DNA of 64,000 nucleotides. Origin: Flavobacterium frigoris (GTDB taxonomy: Bacteria > Bacteroidota > Bacteroidia > Flavobacteriales > Flavobacteriaceae). A model generated the notes under the pieces. That model saw only the letters and a program-made list of their open reading frames with translations. It was not told the DNA's origin and did no database searches. Position 1 is the first letter of the stretch. Each line of letters starts with the position of its first letter. Of the stretch, positions 51,975 to 61,342 are shown piece by piece. Position numbers and translations under genes: made by a program. Where the stretch lies: positions 558,001-622,000 of the forward strand of contig NZ_FOFZ01000001.1 in the NCBI RefSeq assembly GCF_900111075.1. The letters run 5' to 3'.

Positions 51975-53291
51975 TTATTTTCTTAAATTCTCAATAAAGT
52001 CGACAACTGCGCTGTGTGAAACCGCATGGTGCTTGAAGTGTTTTTGAATCAAGATACGCTCGTTCTCGTTAGCTTCAAACTGATTCAAGATGTTGTTTAA
52101 ATGCATTTTCATGTGACCGTCCTGAATACCTGTTGTGGTCAAGGAACGCAAAGCAGCAAAGTTTTGTGCTAAACCAGCAACTGCAACGACCTGCATTAAC
52201 TCTTTAGCCGACGGCTTTTTAAGCATTTCTAATGATAGCTTAACTAAGGGGTGTAAAGTAGTTAGTCCGCCTACGGTTCCTAATGCCAATGGTATTTCTA
52301 GCCAGAAGGTGAATATGCCGTCTTCAATTTTAGCGTGGGATAAGCTAGAGTATTGACCTGATTTTGCTGCATAAGCATGGATTCCAGCTTCAACGGCACG
52401 AAAATCATTTCCTGTAGCAAGCACCACAGCATCGACACCGTTCATGATTCCTTTATTGTGGGTTACGGCTCTAAAAGGTTCTACTTCGGCAATTTGAACC
52501 GCTTGTACAAAGCGTTCTGCGAAATCTTGTGGATTGAGTATGTGTTTTTCGGCTAAATCGGCTACGGGACAAGAAACTTCGGCACGAACGATGCAATTGG
52601 GTACGTAATTAGAGAGGATACTCATGATTACCGTAATGTCTTTTTCTAGTTCTGAAAACAGCACGTAGGTCTGGGTTTCTTCTTTTAATGTTTTGGCAAA
52701 TTGCTCTAAACAGGAATTAATGAAGTTAGCTCCCATGCTGTCTTTGGTTTCAAAAGTTGCATGGAGTTGGTAGTAGTTAGGAAGAAGGTTAGTTTTGTCC
52801 TTTAAGATAATGTCCAGAATTCCGCCACCTCTTTTTTGCATATTTTTCGTTATGCTTTCGGTTTCAGAAAAGAATTTTGCTTTGTTTTGAGCAAAAAACA
52901 ATTCCAGTTTTGAAACATCACCCTTATAAAGAAAGTGGACTTGGCCTATTTTCTCGGTATTAATTACTGTTGCCTTAAATCCACCTCTAGTAGACCAATA
53001 TTTGGCTGATTTTGAAGCTGCAGCAACCACCGAACTTTCTTCGATTGCCATCGGAATGGTGGTGTATTTTTCGTTAATTAGAAAGTTAGGGGCGACACCA
53101 AGTGGAATATAGAAATTAGTGATGGTGTTTTCTATAAATTCATCGTGTAGTTTCTGTATTTTTTCGTCTGAGTTCCAATAGTTTTTCAGTAACGCAATGG
53201 CTTCTGAAGGAGTTGAAAAATATTCTTTGGCGATCCAGTTTATTTTTTCTTCTTTGGATAATTTTGAAAATCCGGCAACGGGCTTGTTCAT
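51975..53291 (-). CDS. mvaA: Class II hydroxymethylglutaryl-CoA reductase
   Basis: Reduces HMG-CoA to mevalonate, the committed step of the pathway. From the ATG at 53291 the protein has 438 residues. Class II marks: ENTITNFYIPLGVAPNFLIN near 58-77 (catalytic Glu), DSMGANFINSCLEQFAK near 185 (cofactor-binding loop), HNKGIMNGVDAVVLATGNDFRA near 265 (Asp and Lys/Asn site), LALGTVGG near 335, and the C-terminal KHHAVSHSAVVDF with the catalytic His. Some class II enzymes are named degradative, but with the other pathway genes here a biosynthetic role is likely. A TATCTTTG promoter core lies upstream. Confidence 0.95.
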   Translation of the reverse strand: MNKPVAGFSKLSKEEKINWIAKEYFSTPSEAIALLKNYWNSDEKIQKLHDEFIENTITNFYIPLGVAPNFLINEKYTTIPMAIEESSVVAAASKSAKYWSTRGGFKATVINTEKIGQVHFLYKGDVSKLELFFAQNKAKFFSETESITKNMQKRGGGILDIILKDKTNLLPNYYQLHATFETKDSMGANFINSCLEQFAKTLKEETQTYVLFSELEKDITVIMSILSNYVPNCIVRAEVSCPVADLAEKHILNPQDFAERFVQAVQIAEVEPFRAVTHNKGIMNGVDAVVLATGNDFRAVEAGIHAYAAKSGQYSSLSHAKIEDGIFTFWLEIPLALGTVGGLTTLHPLVKLSLEMLKKPSAKELMQVVAVAGLAQNFAALRSLTTTGIQDGHMKMHLNNILNQFEANENERILIQKHFKHHAVSHSAVVDFIENLRK

Positions 53292-53319
53292 TCTCAATAG
53301 ATTATAGGGTAATTAGCTG

Positions 53320-53327
53320 CAAAGATA
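53320..53327 (-). promoter_or_regulatory. -7 promoter element TATCTTTG of mvaA
   Basis: Perfect TAnnTTTG on the minus strand, 29 bases before the chosen mvaA start, in the divergent gap shared with the peptidase gene. Confidence 0.5.
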
Positions 53328-53471
53328 CGTTTTTCGAGGTTTTGTATCCATTAAATTATCGTCATTAAAGGATGCTTTAAAATATTGTTTTTAATATTTA
53401 ACACTTCAAATGTGATATAATTGTAATTTTTTCACTAAAATTGGGCTCATTTTTACATATAACTTAATAGT

Positions 53472-55640
53472 ATGAAGTCTAAGCAGTTTTCGGTCTTATT
53501 TTTATTTTTATGTTTCGCGGTTTTTGGACAGCAAAAAATTTCAGTTGAGCAAATATTTAGCGGAACCTTTCGTGCTCAAGGAATGGACGAATTGCAGTCC
53601 TTGAAAAATACAAATCAATATACAGTATTAAATGTAGATCGCTCCTCTAGAACGATGCAAATAGACTTGTATGATTTTGGGACTCTTAATAAAACAGCCA
53701 CTTTAATCAACACAAAAGATCATGCGGGTATGCCGATGATTGATAGTTATACTTTTGACGCGACTGAAAAAATGATTTTGATAGCTTGTAATTCAAATCA
53801 GATTTTCCGACATTCTTTTACAGCAGATTATTTTCTATACAATACTGCAACTAAAGAACTGACAAAGTTGTTCGATTTTCAAGTGCAGGAGCCCACTTTT
53901 TCTCCTGATGGAAAAAAGATTGCCTTTGCGAGAGAAAACAATCTCTATGTTTATGACTTAGCGTCAAAAACAACTGCACAAATTACTACTGACGGAAAGA
54001 AAAATTCGATCATTAATGGGATTACAGACTGGGTTTATGAAGAAGAGTTTGCTTTTGTAAGAGCCTTTGACTGGAGTAAGGACAGCAAAAAACTGGCTTA
54101 TATTCGTTTTGACGAAAGTGAAGTTCCGGAGTTTTCCATGTCTATGTTTCACAAAGATTTGTACCCTACAATCGAAACGTTTAAATATCCAAAAGCGGGA
54201 GAGAAAAACTCTCTAGTTTCCTTACATGTATACGATTCTAATTCGAAAGCGACCAAAGAAATCAATTTGGGTAAGTATAGTGATTTTTATATCGCTCGCA
54301 TGCAGTGGACTAATGATAGCAATGTATTATCGGCTCAGGTATTAAACCGTCATCAGGATAATCTAGATTTACTATTTATTGACGGAACAACGGGAACTTC
54401 AAAAGTAGTTTTGAATGAAAAAGATAAAGCATATGTTGATGTCACAGATAATCTTACGTTTTTAAACGACAACAGTTTTATCTGGACGAGTGAGAAAGAT
54501 GGTTTTAATCATATCTATTTATACGATAAGAACGGAAAATTGCGCAATCAAGTGACCAAGGGGAATTGGGAGGTAACTTCGTATTATGGTTTTGACGAAA
54601 AAACAAATACTGTTTTTTATCAGTCTACGGAGAACGGATCAATCAACAGAGCAATTTATAGAATAGCGTTGAATGGCAAAAGTAAATTAGCTTTATCCAA
54701 TGCGATAGGAACGAATGACGCTACTTTTAGTCCTAATTTTCAATATTATATTAACACGTTTTCTAGCGCTGCTCAACCAACGACGTATGCGTTAAATGAA
54801 GCTAAAACAGGAAAGCAAATAAAAGTCATTGAAGATAATGGGGCATTGGCAACAAAATTAAAAAACTACGATTTGCCTAGCAAAGAGTTTTTTGTCCTAA
54901 AAACAGAAAAAGGAAATGAATTAAATGCATGGATTATTAAGCCCAAGGATTTTGATGCTTCAAAGAAATATCCGGTATTTATGTTTCAATATTCAGGCCC
55001 AGGATCACAACAAGTAGTAAACGGATGGGGAAGTTCTAATGAGTATTGGTTTATGATGCTTGCTCAGCAGGGATATATTGTAGCTTGCGTCGATGGGAGG
55101 GGAACTGGTTTTAAAGGAGCTGACTTCAAGAAAGTGACGCAATTAGAATTAGGAAAGTATGAAGTGGAAGATCAAATCGACGCTGCAAAAGTGATTGGAA
55201 ATTATTCGTTTGTAGATCAATCTAGAATTGGTATATTTGGCTGGTCTTATGGTGGATTTATGGCTTCTAATTGTCTTTTTAAAGGCAATGATACATTTAA
55301 AATGGCAATTGCAGTTGCGCCAGTAACAAACTGGAGATTTTATGACAGTATTTACACAGAGCGTTACATGCAGACTCCTCAAGAGAACGCAAGTGGGTAT
55401 GATGAGAATTCACCGATCAACCATGTGGATAAATTGAAAGGAAAATTTCTTTTGATTCATGGTAGTGGTGATGATAATGTTCACCTTCAAAATTCAATGC
55501 AAATGATGGAAGCCTTGATTCAAGCAAACAAACAATTCGACTCACAGATTTACCCTGATAAAAATCATGGGATTTATGGAGGAAATACCAGAATTCAGTT
55601 ATACAATAAGATGACTAATTTTATTAAAGAAAATCTTTAA
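53472..55640 (+). CDS. S9 family peptidase (dipeptidyl peptidase IV)
   Basis: Exported serine peptidase that should release X-Pro or X-Ala dipeptides. The 722-residue protein has a signal peptide (ending VFGQ), a beta-propeller (about 35-480) with the N-terminus-binding motif DWVYEEEFAF near 195, and an alpha/beta-hydrolase domain (about 485-722). The triad is visible: nucleophile Ser in FGWSYGGFMAS near 591, Asp in GSGDDNVH near 667, His in DKNHGIYGG near 699. Three peptide transporter genes follow at once, the first after seven bases, which suggests that dipeptides made here are taken up by them. Confidence 0.95.
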   Translation: MKSKQFSVLFLFLCFAVFGQQKISVEQIFSGTFRAQGMDELQSLKNTNQYTVLNVDRSSRTMQIDLYDFGTLNKTATLINTKDHAGMPMIDSYTFDATEKMILIACNSNQIFRHSFTADYFLYNTATKELTKLFDFQVQEPTFSPDGKKIAFARENNLYVYDLASKTTAQITTDGKKNSIINGITDWVYEEEFAFVRAFDWSKDSKKLAYIRFDESEVPEFSMSMFHKDLYPTIETFKYPKAGEKNSLVSLHVYDSNSKATKEINLGKYSDFYIARMQWTNDSNVLSAQVLNRHQDNLDLLFIDGTTGTSKVVLNEKDKAYVDVTDNLTFLNDNSFIWTSEKDGFNHIYLYDKNGKLRNQVTKGNWEVTSYYGFDEKTNTVFYQSTENGSINRAIYRIALNGKSKLALSNAIGTNDATFSPNFQYYINTFSSAAQPTTYALNEAKTGKQIKVIEDNGALATKLKNYDLPSKEFFVLKTEKGNELNAWIIKPKDFDASKKYPVFMFQYSGPGSQQVVNGWGSSNEYWFMMLAQQGYIVACVDGRGTGFKGADFKKVTQLELGKYEVEDQIDAAKVIGNYSFVDQSRIGIFGWSYGGFMASNCLFKGNDTFKMAIAVAPVTNWRFYDSIYTERYMQTPQENASGYDENSPINHVDKLKGKFLLIHGSGDDNVHLQNSMQMMEALIQANKQFDSQIYPDKNHGIYGGNTRIQLYNKMTNFIKENL

Positions 55641-55647
55641 TTCTTAA

Positions 55648-57162
55648 ATGAATACTACAAATCCATCTTTAGAAGAGATTCAAAACTTTAAAGGCAAGTA
55701 CCCAAAACAGTTGTGGTACTTGTTTTTTAGCGAAATGTGGGAACGTTTTAGTTTCTATGGAATGCGTGGAATGCTGGTTATTTTTATGGTGAATCAACTG
55801 GCCATGAATGATAGAGTTGCTAACTTACAGTATGGTGCAACACAGGCTTTTGTTTATGCATTTACCTTTATCGGGGGTCTTTTTGCCGATAAAATTCTAG
55901 GGTATAGAAAATCCCTTTTCTGGGGTGGTTTACTAATGATTGTTGGAAGTATGATTCTTGCCTATGATCCAAAACAGTTTTTCTTTTTTGGAATTAGCTT
56001 TACCATTATAGGAACTGGTTTTTTTAAGCCTAACATTTCTACTATGGTGGGAAAACTATATAAAGATGAGGATCACAGGAGAGATGCTGGTTTTTCATTG
56101 TTTTATGCAGGTGTGAATTTAGGGGCTTTAATTGGTGGTTATTTGTGTATTGCTGTCGCCAATGGTTCGATGTTAACCTCAATCGTTCCAGAACATTTGA
56201 GATGGAATGTTGCCTTCGGATTTGCAGCATTTGTGATGTTGATCAGTTTGTTGACTTTTACACAAACACAAAAAAGTTTAGGATCAATAGGACTTTCTCC
56301 TTTGGCTGACTTAGAAAAATCTAAAAGAAAAACACTTGAAATTGTTACTTACATTGGCTCTTTAGTAATTATTCCAGTAGTTATGACGATGGTTTCTAAC
56401 ACAGAGTATACAGATATATTCATGTTCATTATTGGCCCTGCTTCGTTGTTGTATTTGTTTTATGAGATGAGAAATTTTTCATTGGCACAAAATAAAAAGT
56501 TAGTAGCGGCTTTAGTATTTATTATTTTCTCCATATTCTTTTGGGCTTTTTTCGAACAAAGTGGCGGTTCTTTAAGTTTATTCGCAGCACATAATCTTAA
56601 TAATACAGTTTTAGGAATACCCTTAGACCCTAATGGAGTTAACAATTCAGCAAATTCGTTTTTTGTGATTGTTTTTGCAGCGTTAGTAGGTTTGGTATGG
56701 ATGTGGATGCACAAAATAAAAATTGAACCTAATACGGTTGTTAAATTTGGATTAGGGTTTTTATTTTTAGCGGGTGGTTTTTATGTATTTTATTACACCA
56801 AGTTCTTTGCCGATGCTTCTGGAAAAACTTCTTTAGATTTATTTACTTTTGGCTGGTTTATAATTACTTTTGGAGAACTGTGCTTATCGCCAATAGGAAT
56901 GTCAGTAATGACTAAGCTATCACCACACAAAACACAGGCTGTAATGATGGGAATGTGGTTTCTAGCTAGTGCTTATGGCCAGTATTTTGCGGGAATACTC
57001 GGAGCTAATATTGCCGAAGCTTCTGAAAACGCGTCAAATTTAGAAAAATTAACGGTATATGCCGATGGATATAAAGACTTAGCAATTTATGCATTAATTG
57101 CTGGATTAGTTTTAATTGCAATTTCTCCTCTGGTGAAAAAATTAATGCAAGAAGTTAAATAA
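55648..57162 (+). CDS. POT-family proton-dependent peptide transporter 1
   Basis: Inner membrane di/tripeptide-proton symporter of 504 residues and about 14 helices. The helix 1 ExxERFxxYG motif is SEMWERFSFYGMRG near 28-41. GTGFFKPNISTMVGKLY near 120 is the PTR2 signature, and FGELCLSPIGMSVMTKLSPHK near 405 is the conserved helix 10 region. It is the most divergent of the three tandem copies at its N-terminus (NTTNPSLEEIQNFKGKYPKQLWYLFF). It is next to the dipeptidyl peptidase gene. Confidence 0.95.
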   Translation: MNTTNPSLEEIQNFKGKYPKQLWYLFFSEMWERFSFYGMRGMLVIFMVNQLAMNDRVANLQYGATQAFVYAFTFIGGLFADKILGYRKSLFWGGLLMIVGSMILAYDPKQFFFFGISFTIIGTGFFKPNISTMVGKLYKDEDHRRDAGFSLFYAGVNLGALIGGYLCIAVANGSMLTSIVPEHLRWNVAFGFAAFVMLISLLTFTQTQKSLGSIGLSPLADLEKSKRKTLEIVTYIGSLVIIPVVMTMVSNTEYTDIFMFIIGPASLLYLFYEMRNFSLAQNKKLVAALVFIIFSIFFWAFFEQSGGSLSLFAAHNLNNTVLGIPLDPNGVNNSANSFFVIVFAALVGLVWMWMHKIKIEPNTVVKFGLGFLFLAGGFYVFYYTKFFADASGKTSLDLFTFGWFIITFGELCLSPIGMSVMTKLSPHKTQAVMMGMWFLASAYGQYFAGILGANIAEASENASNLEKLTVYADGYKDLAIYALIAGLVLIAISPLVKKLMQEVK

Positions 57163-57184
57163 AATACAAACCAAAAAACAAATT

Positions 57185-58699
57185 ATGTCAAATACTACTG
57201 CAGACGCTCATTTAAAATCAACTTTGTTCGGTCATCCGATCGGACTATACATCTTGTTTTTTACAGAAATGTGGGAGCGTTTTTCTTATTATGGAATGAG
57301 AGCTTTACTTGTTCTTTACATGACTACAGAAACAATGGGTGATTCAAGAGGCCCAGGTTTAGGATGGACAAGTCAAGAAGCACTTGCCTTATACGGATGG
57401 TATACCATGTTAGTTTATGTGATGTCTATTCCGGGTGGAATGATTGCCGATAAATTACTAGGTCAAAAGAAAGCAGTTTTACTTGGTGCTGTGATACTAT
57501 GTATTGGTCACGGTGTTTTAGTATTTACTGATACTTGGGCATTTTATACCGGTTTAGGATTAGTTATTCTAGGTGTTGGTTTATTAAAGCCTAATATTTC
57601 TACGATGGTAGGAGGATTATACGCACAAGGAGATATTCGCAGGGATAAAGGATTTAGTATTTTCTATATTGGGATTAACACAGGTTCTTTATTAGCCACA
57701 ATGGTTATTGGGTTTGTTGTAGCACAATGGGGCTGGCATGCAGGTTTTGGTTTAGCCGGAATTGCAATGGTTTTAGGACTTGTTGTTTATTTGTGGGGAC
57801 AAAAATACTTAACGCATGTAGGTAATTTAGAAATTCAAGAAAAAAATACAGTTGATGAAAGTTCGTATGGAGCGCTTTTTCAAAATTTATTGACTTCAAA
57901 AAAACAATTGACATTAACGATTATATTAGCCGTAGTTTCTCTATTTGGATGGTATAGTTTAGGATGGGGATTTGGCTTACTGTTTATCTTTTTGACAGTG
58001 ATTGCTGCTTTAATGATGATGATTTACAAAGAATTAGATTCACAACAAGATAAAGATCGCTTTTTGGTTTTGCTATTATCTTTTATCATGGTAATCATTT
58101 TTTGGGGAGCTTATGAGCAAGCTGGAGGGTTAATGAATTTATATGCCGACTCAAAAACGGATAGAATACTTTTAGGTATGCAAGTTCCTACGGTGATGTT
58201 CCAAAGTTTAAATGCAGGATTTATTATTATTTTTGCTGCTATTGTGGCTTCTTACTGGGCTAAAAGAAAATTAAAAGGGAAAGAAGCTTCTTCGTTATTT
58301 AAAATGGCAATTGGTATTATAATCATGGGATTTGGATTTTTATTCATGGTTTTTGCTACGATGGAATTTGAAAAAGTAGGTTCTTCAAGTATGTTATGGT
58401 TAGTAATGGCTTATTTATTCCATACTATTGGGGAGTTATGTATTTCACCTGTAGCCTTGTCATTTATCACTAAATTATCGCCGGTTAAGTATGCTTCATT
58501 AATGATGGGAGTTTATTTTGCTGCAACAGGTTTAGGGAATAAAGTAGCTGGTATTATTGGAGAATCGGCTAGTGAATTAGGAGAGTATTCAGTATTTTTA
58601 GGGATTTTAGTTTTTACGATTGTTATAGGTACTTTGTTCTTAATGTTACTAAAACCACTAAATCGTTTAACTCACGGTGCTGAGGATAACGAAAAATAA
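57185..58699 (+). CDS. POT-family proton-dependent peptide transporter 2
   Basis: Second tandem copy, 504 residues. TEMWERFSYYGMRALLVLYM holds the ExxER motif near 30, GVGLLKPNISTMVGGLYAQGD is the PTR2 signature, and the helix 10 motif is TIGELCISPVALSFITKLSPVK. It differs from copy 1 mainly in the cytoplasmic loop between the two helical bundles (EIQEKNTVDESSYGALFQNL), and more closely resembles copy 3 in its start (FGHPIGLYILFFTEMWERFSYYGMRA). Spacing of 22 bases to copy 1 and 23 to copy 3 fits one operon. Confidence 0.95.
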   Translation: MSNTTADAHLKSTLFGHPIGLYILFFTEMWERFSYYGMRALLVLYMTTETMGDSRGPGLGWTSQEALALYGWYTMLVYVMSIPGGMIADKLLGQKKAVLLGAVILCIGHGVLVFTDTWAFYTGLGLVILGVGLLKPNISTMVGGLYAQGDIRRDKGFSIFYIGINTGSLLATMVIGFVVAQWGWHAGFGLAGIAMVLGLVVYLWGQKYLTHVGNLEIQEKNTVDESSYGALFQNLLTSKKQLTLTIILAVVSLFGWYSLGWGFGLLFIFLTVIAALMMMIYKELDSQQDKDRFLVLLLSFIMVIIFWGAYEQAGGLMNLYADSKTDRILLGMQVPTVMFQSLNAGFIIIFAAIVASYWAKRKLKGKEASSLFKMAIGIIIMGFGFLFMVFATMEFEKVGSSSMLWLVMAYLFHTIGELCISPVALSFITKLSPVKYASLMMGVYFAATGLGNKVAGIIGESASELGEYSVFLGILVFTIVIGTLFLMLLKPLNRLTHGAEDNEK

Positions 58700-58722
58700 T
58701 ATAAATTAAATAATTTAAGAAC

Positions 58723-60264
58723 ATGGTTCAAAATACTAACGAAGATTTTTTTAAAAGTAATGTTTTAGGGCATCCTGCGGGATTATTCGTTCTTTTCTTT
58801 ACAGAAATGTGGGAGCGTTTTTCTTATTACGGAATGCGTGCTTTATTAGTGCTTTTTTTAACGTCAACAATCGCTAAAGGCGGTTGGGCATGGAGCGTTG
58901 AAGATGCATTAGCTTTATATGGAACGTATACAATGTCAGTATATTTTACCCCAGTTGTTGGTGGGTTTTTGGCCGATCGCTATTTAGGATATCGTTGGGC
59001 CGTTATTTTCGGAGCTTTTGCAATGACTTTAGGACATGCTTCGATGGCAGTTGAAACCCCTTTGTTTTTATATATTGGTATAGGATTTCTTATTATAGGG
59101 AATGGTTTATTTAAGCCTAATATGACCTCAATTATTTCTTATGCATATGAGAAACATCCGGAGAAAAAAGACGGGGCGTATTCTCTTTATTATATGGGTG
59201 TAAATGCCGGTGCCTTTTTGGGGATTATGCTTTGTGGTTATATAGGAGAAAAAATTTCTTGGAGCTGGGGCTTTGGATTAGCTGGAATTTTTATGTTTTT
59301 TGGTATGTTGCAGTTTTATTTCACCCAAAATATTTTTGGAGAAATAGGTCTGAAGCCAACAACAGCCTCCAAAAAAGAATCTAAAGAAAAAGCTGCAGCA
59401 GAAAATACACCTGCTAATATTATACGTGATCGAATTATTGCGGTTTTAATATTTTCAGTTTTTACTATTTTCTTTTGGGCTGCCTTTGAACAAGCTGGAG
59501 GTTCAATGACTATTTTTGCAGATAAGTATACTCAAAGAGAATTGTTTGGAACAAGTGCTTTTATGTTTAAAATTGCGGATGCTTTACTAACGATAATTCC
59601 ACTTCTGGTTATTAGTTATGTTTTGATAAAATTATTCAAGCAAACTTTTAAAAAATATGCTTTAGGGAATATTATTTTAGCGACAAGTTTTGTTATAATT
59701 TGGGGAATCGTTCTTTGGAAAGTAGGTAGAGAGTATGCTGCTATAGGTACTGAAGTTCCAGCAACTTGGTTTGGGATCTTAAACTCTTTATTTATTGTAT
59801 GTTTTGCACCTGCTTTTTCTAAATGGTGGGAAAGTAAATACAATCTTTCAGGACCTATGAAGTTTGGTCTTGGGATGACTTTGTTAGGCTTAGGGTTTGG
59901 ATTTCTAGCTTATGGAAGTATGGGAATTAATCCTGATTCTGTAGTTAGAGTAAGTATGTTTTGGTTAATTGCAGCTTATCTATTCCATACACTTGGTGAA
60001 TTATGTATTTCTCCTGTGGGATTATCGTATGTGAGTAAATTAGTTCCTGCAACTTGGATTGGAATTATGTTTGGAGTATATTACTTGTTCATTGGAATGG
60101 GAAATAAAATTGCTGGTTCTATGGGCGGAATGATTGAAACTATTAGTACTAAATATAGCTTGTCTACCTTTTTCATGATTTTCACCGTAGTTTCTATCGG
60201 AATAGGTATAATAATGGTGTTGTTAACTCCATTGATGAAGAAATTAATGCATGGAGTAAAGTAG
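58723..60264 (+). CDS. POT-family proton-dependent peptide transporter 3
   Basis: Third tandem copy, 513 residues. ExxER motif in TEMWERFSYYGMRALLVLFL near 30, PTR2 signature IIGNGLFKPNMTSIISYAYEK near 120, helix 10 motif TLGELCISPVGLSYVSKLVP. The middle loop is longer and Lys/Glu/Ala-rich (ASKKESKEKAAAENTPANI). The three copies may differ in preferred peptides, but specificity cannot be read from sequence. Confidence 0.95.
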   Translation: MVQNTNEDFFKSNVLGHPAGLFVLFFTEMWERFSYYGMRALLVLFLTSTIAKGGWAWSVEDALALYGTYTMSVYFTPVVGGFLADRYLGYRWAVIFGAFAMTLGHASMAVETPLFLYIGIGFLIIGNGLFKPNMTSIISYAYEKHPEKKDGAYSLYYMGVNAGAFLGIMLCGYIGEKISWSWGFGLAGIFMFFGMLQFYFTQNIFGEIGLKPTTASKKESKEKAAAENTPANIIRDRIIAVLIFSVFTIFFWAAFEQAGGSMTIFADKYTQRELFGTSAFMFKIADALLTIIPLLVISYVLIKLFKQTFKKYALGNIILATSFVIIWGIVLWKVGREYAAIGTEVPATWFGILNSLFIVCFAPAFSKWWESKYNLSGPMKFGLGMTLLGLGFGFLAYGSMGINPDSVVRVSMFWLIAAYLFHTLGELCISPVGLSYVSKLVPATWIGIMFGVYYLFIGMGNKIAGSMGGMIETISTKYSLSTFFMIFTVVSIGIGIIMVLLTPLMKKLMHGVK

Positions 60265-60315
60265 GCGGCATTTTATGGTATCGTTTTTGTTTAATTTGCA
60301 GAAAATAAATAATTT

Positions 60316-60783
60316 ATGAAAAAAATATATCTAATAATAGTGTTCTTTATAGGGATCGTTTCTTCAGAGGCACAAGAATTAAAATGGCACACGAATGTTA
60401 ATGAAGCAATTGCGATTGGAAATAAAGAGCATAAACCATTATTGTTGTTTTTTACCGGTAGTGATTGGTGCGGATGGTGTATCAGATTACAAAAAGAAGT
60501 GCTATTGACACCAGAATTTGCAAACTGGGCAGCAAAGAACGTTATTCTCGTAGAGTTAGATTATCCAAGAAGAACTTTTCAAGCTCCTGAAGTGAAAAAA
60601 CAGAATAATGAATTGCAACAAGCTTTTGGAATACAAGGGTTTCCAACGATTTATTTCGCGAATGCTAAAAATATTGAAGGGAAAGTCAATTTTGAAGGAT
60701 TAGGTAATACCGGTTATGTGGCCGGTGGTCCAGCAGCTTGGTTAGCAGTTGCAGATAAGATTATAAACGGCAATAAATCGTAA
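60316..60783 (+). CDS. Exported thioredoxin-fold protein with CxxC
   Basis: A 155-residue protein with a signal peptide (ending SSEAQ) and a thioredoxin-like domain of the thioredoxin_7/DUF255 kind. The redox site is SDWCGWCIR (Cys52 and Cys55), and the cis-Pro loop is GIQGFPTIYFAN near 110. It should act as a periplasmic disulfide reductase or isomerase. It lies 51 bases after the third transporter gene and is followed by a paralogue that has lost both cysteines. Confidence 0.9.
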   Translation: MKKIYLIIVFFIGIVSSEAQELKWHTNVNEAIAIGNKEHKPLLLFFTGSDWCGWCIRLQKEVLLTPEFANWAAKNVILVELDYPRRTFQAPEVKKQNNELQQAFGIQGFPTIYFANAKNIEGKVNFEGLGNTGYVAGGPAAWLAVADKIINGNKS

Positions 60784-60881
60784 TTTTATTATTTTTATAG
60801 AATTCGCATACTATTTTTTCTTACTAGTGAAATATTTCTTTTTTTTTGTTAAATTTATAGAAATTTTTCAAACCGAATTTT

Positions 60882-61340
60882 ATGACTAAGAAATTACTTA
60901 TTTCGTTTTTATTATTGTTGTCTTATGGTATGCATTCTCAAGTTTTAAATTGGAATGTTGATGTTGTTAGTGCGATTCCAGTTAGCAATCAAGAACGCAA
61001 ACCGATGTTGCTTTTGTTTACAGATAACAATTCTAATAAAGGGCCATTAGATGCTCAGATCTTTAACACTTTAGATTTTGCACTTTGGTCAAGAGATAAC
61101 GTTGTTTTGGTAAAATTAGATCTTACAAATGATCCTTCAAATGAATTTTTAGAACGTAATTTGTCATTAAAGAGAGCTTTCGGAGTGGAAGATTTACCTG
61201 CTATTTGTTTTTCAAAAGCTGATGTTCGAAAAGATAAGATAAATTATCAATTACTTGGTAAAACAGGCTATAGGCCGGGTGGAGTTAAGTCTTGGATTTT
61301 AAACTCGAAACAAATTCTTATTGGATCTGTAGAAGAATAA
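60882..61340 (+). CDS. Thioredoxin-fold paralogue lacking the CxxC site
   Basis: A 152-residue exported protein that aligns with the preceding gene over its whole length: KPMLLLFTD against KPLLLFFTG, VEDLPAICFSK against IQGFPTIYFAN, LLGKTGYRPGGVKSWI against GLGNTGYVAGGPAAWL. The two catalytic cysteines are replaced by Asn52 and Pro55 in DNNSNKGPLDA. The fold and signal peptide are intact with no frameshift, so it is probably a non-redox binding or scaffolding protein rather than a pseudogene. Its terminator lies inside the convergent comEC gene. Confidence 0.85.
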   Translation: MTKKLLISFLLLLSYGMHSQVLNWNVDVVSAIPVSNQERKPMLLLFTDNNSNKGPLDAQIFNTLDFALWSRDNVVLVKLDLTNDPSNEFLERNLSLKRAFGVEDLPAICFSKADVRKDKINYQLLGKTGYRPGGVKSWILNSKQILIGSVEE

Positions 61341-61342
61341 GT

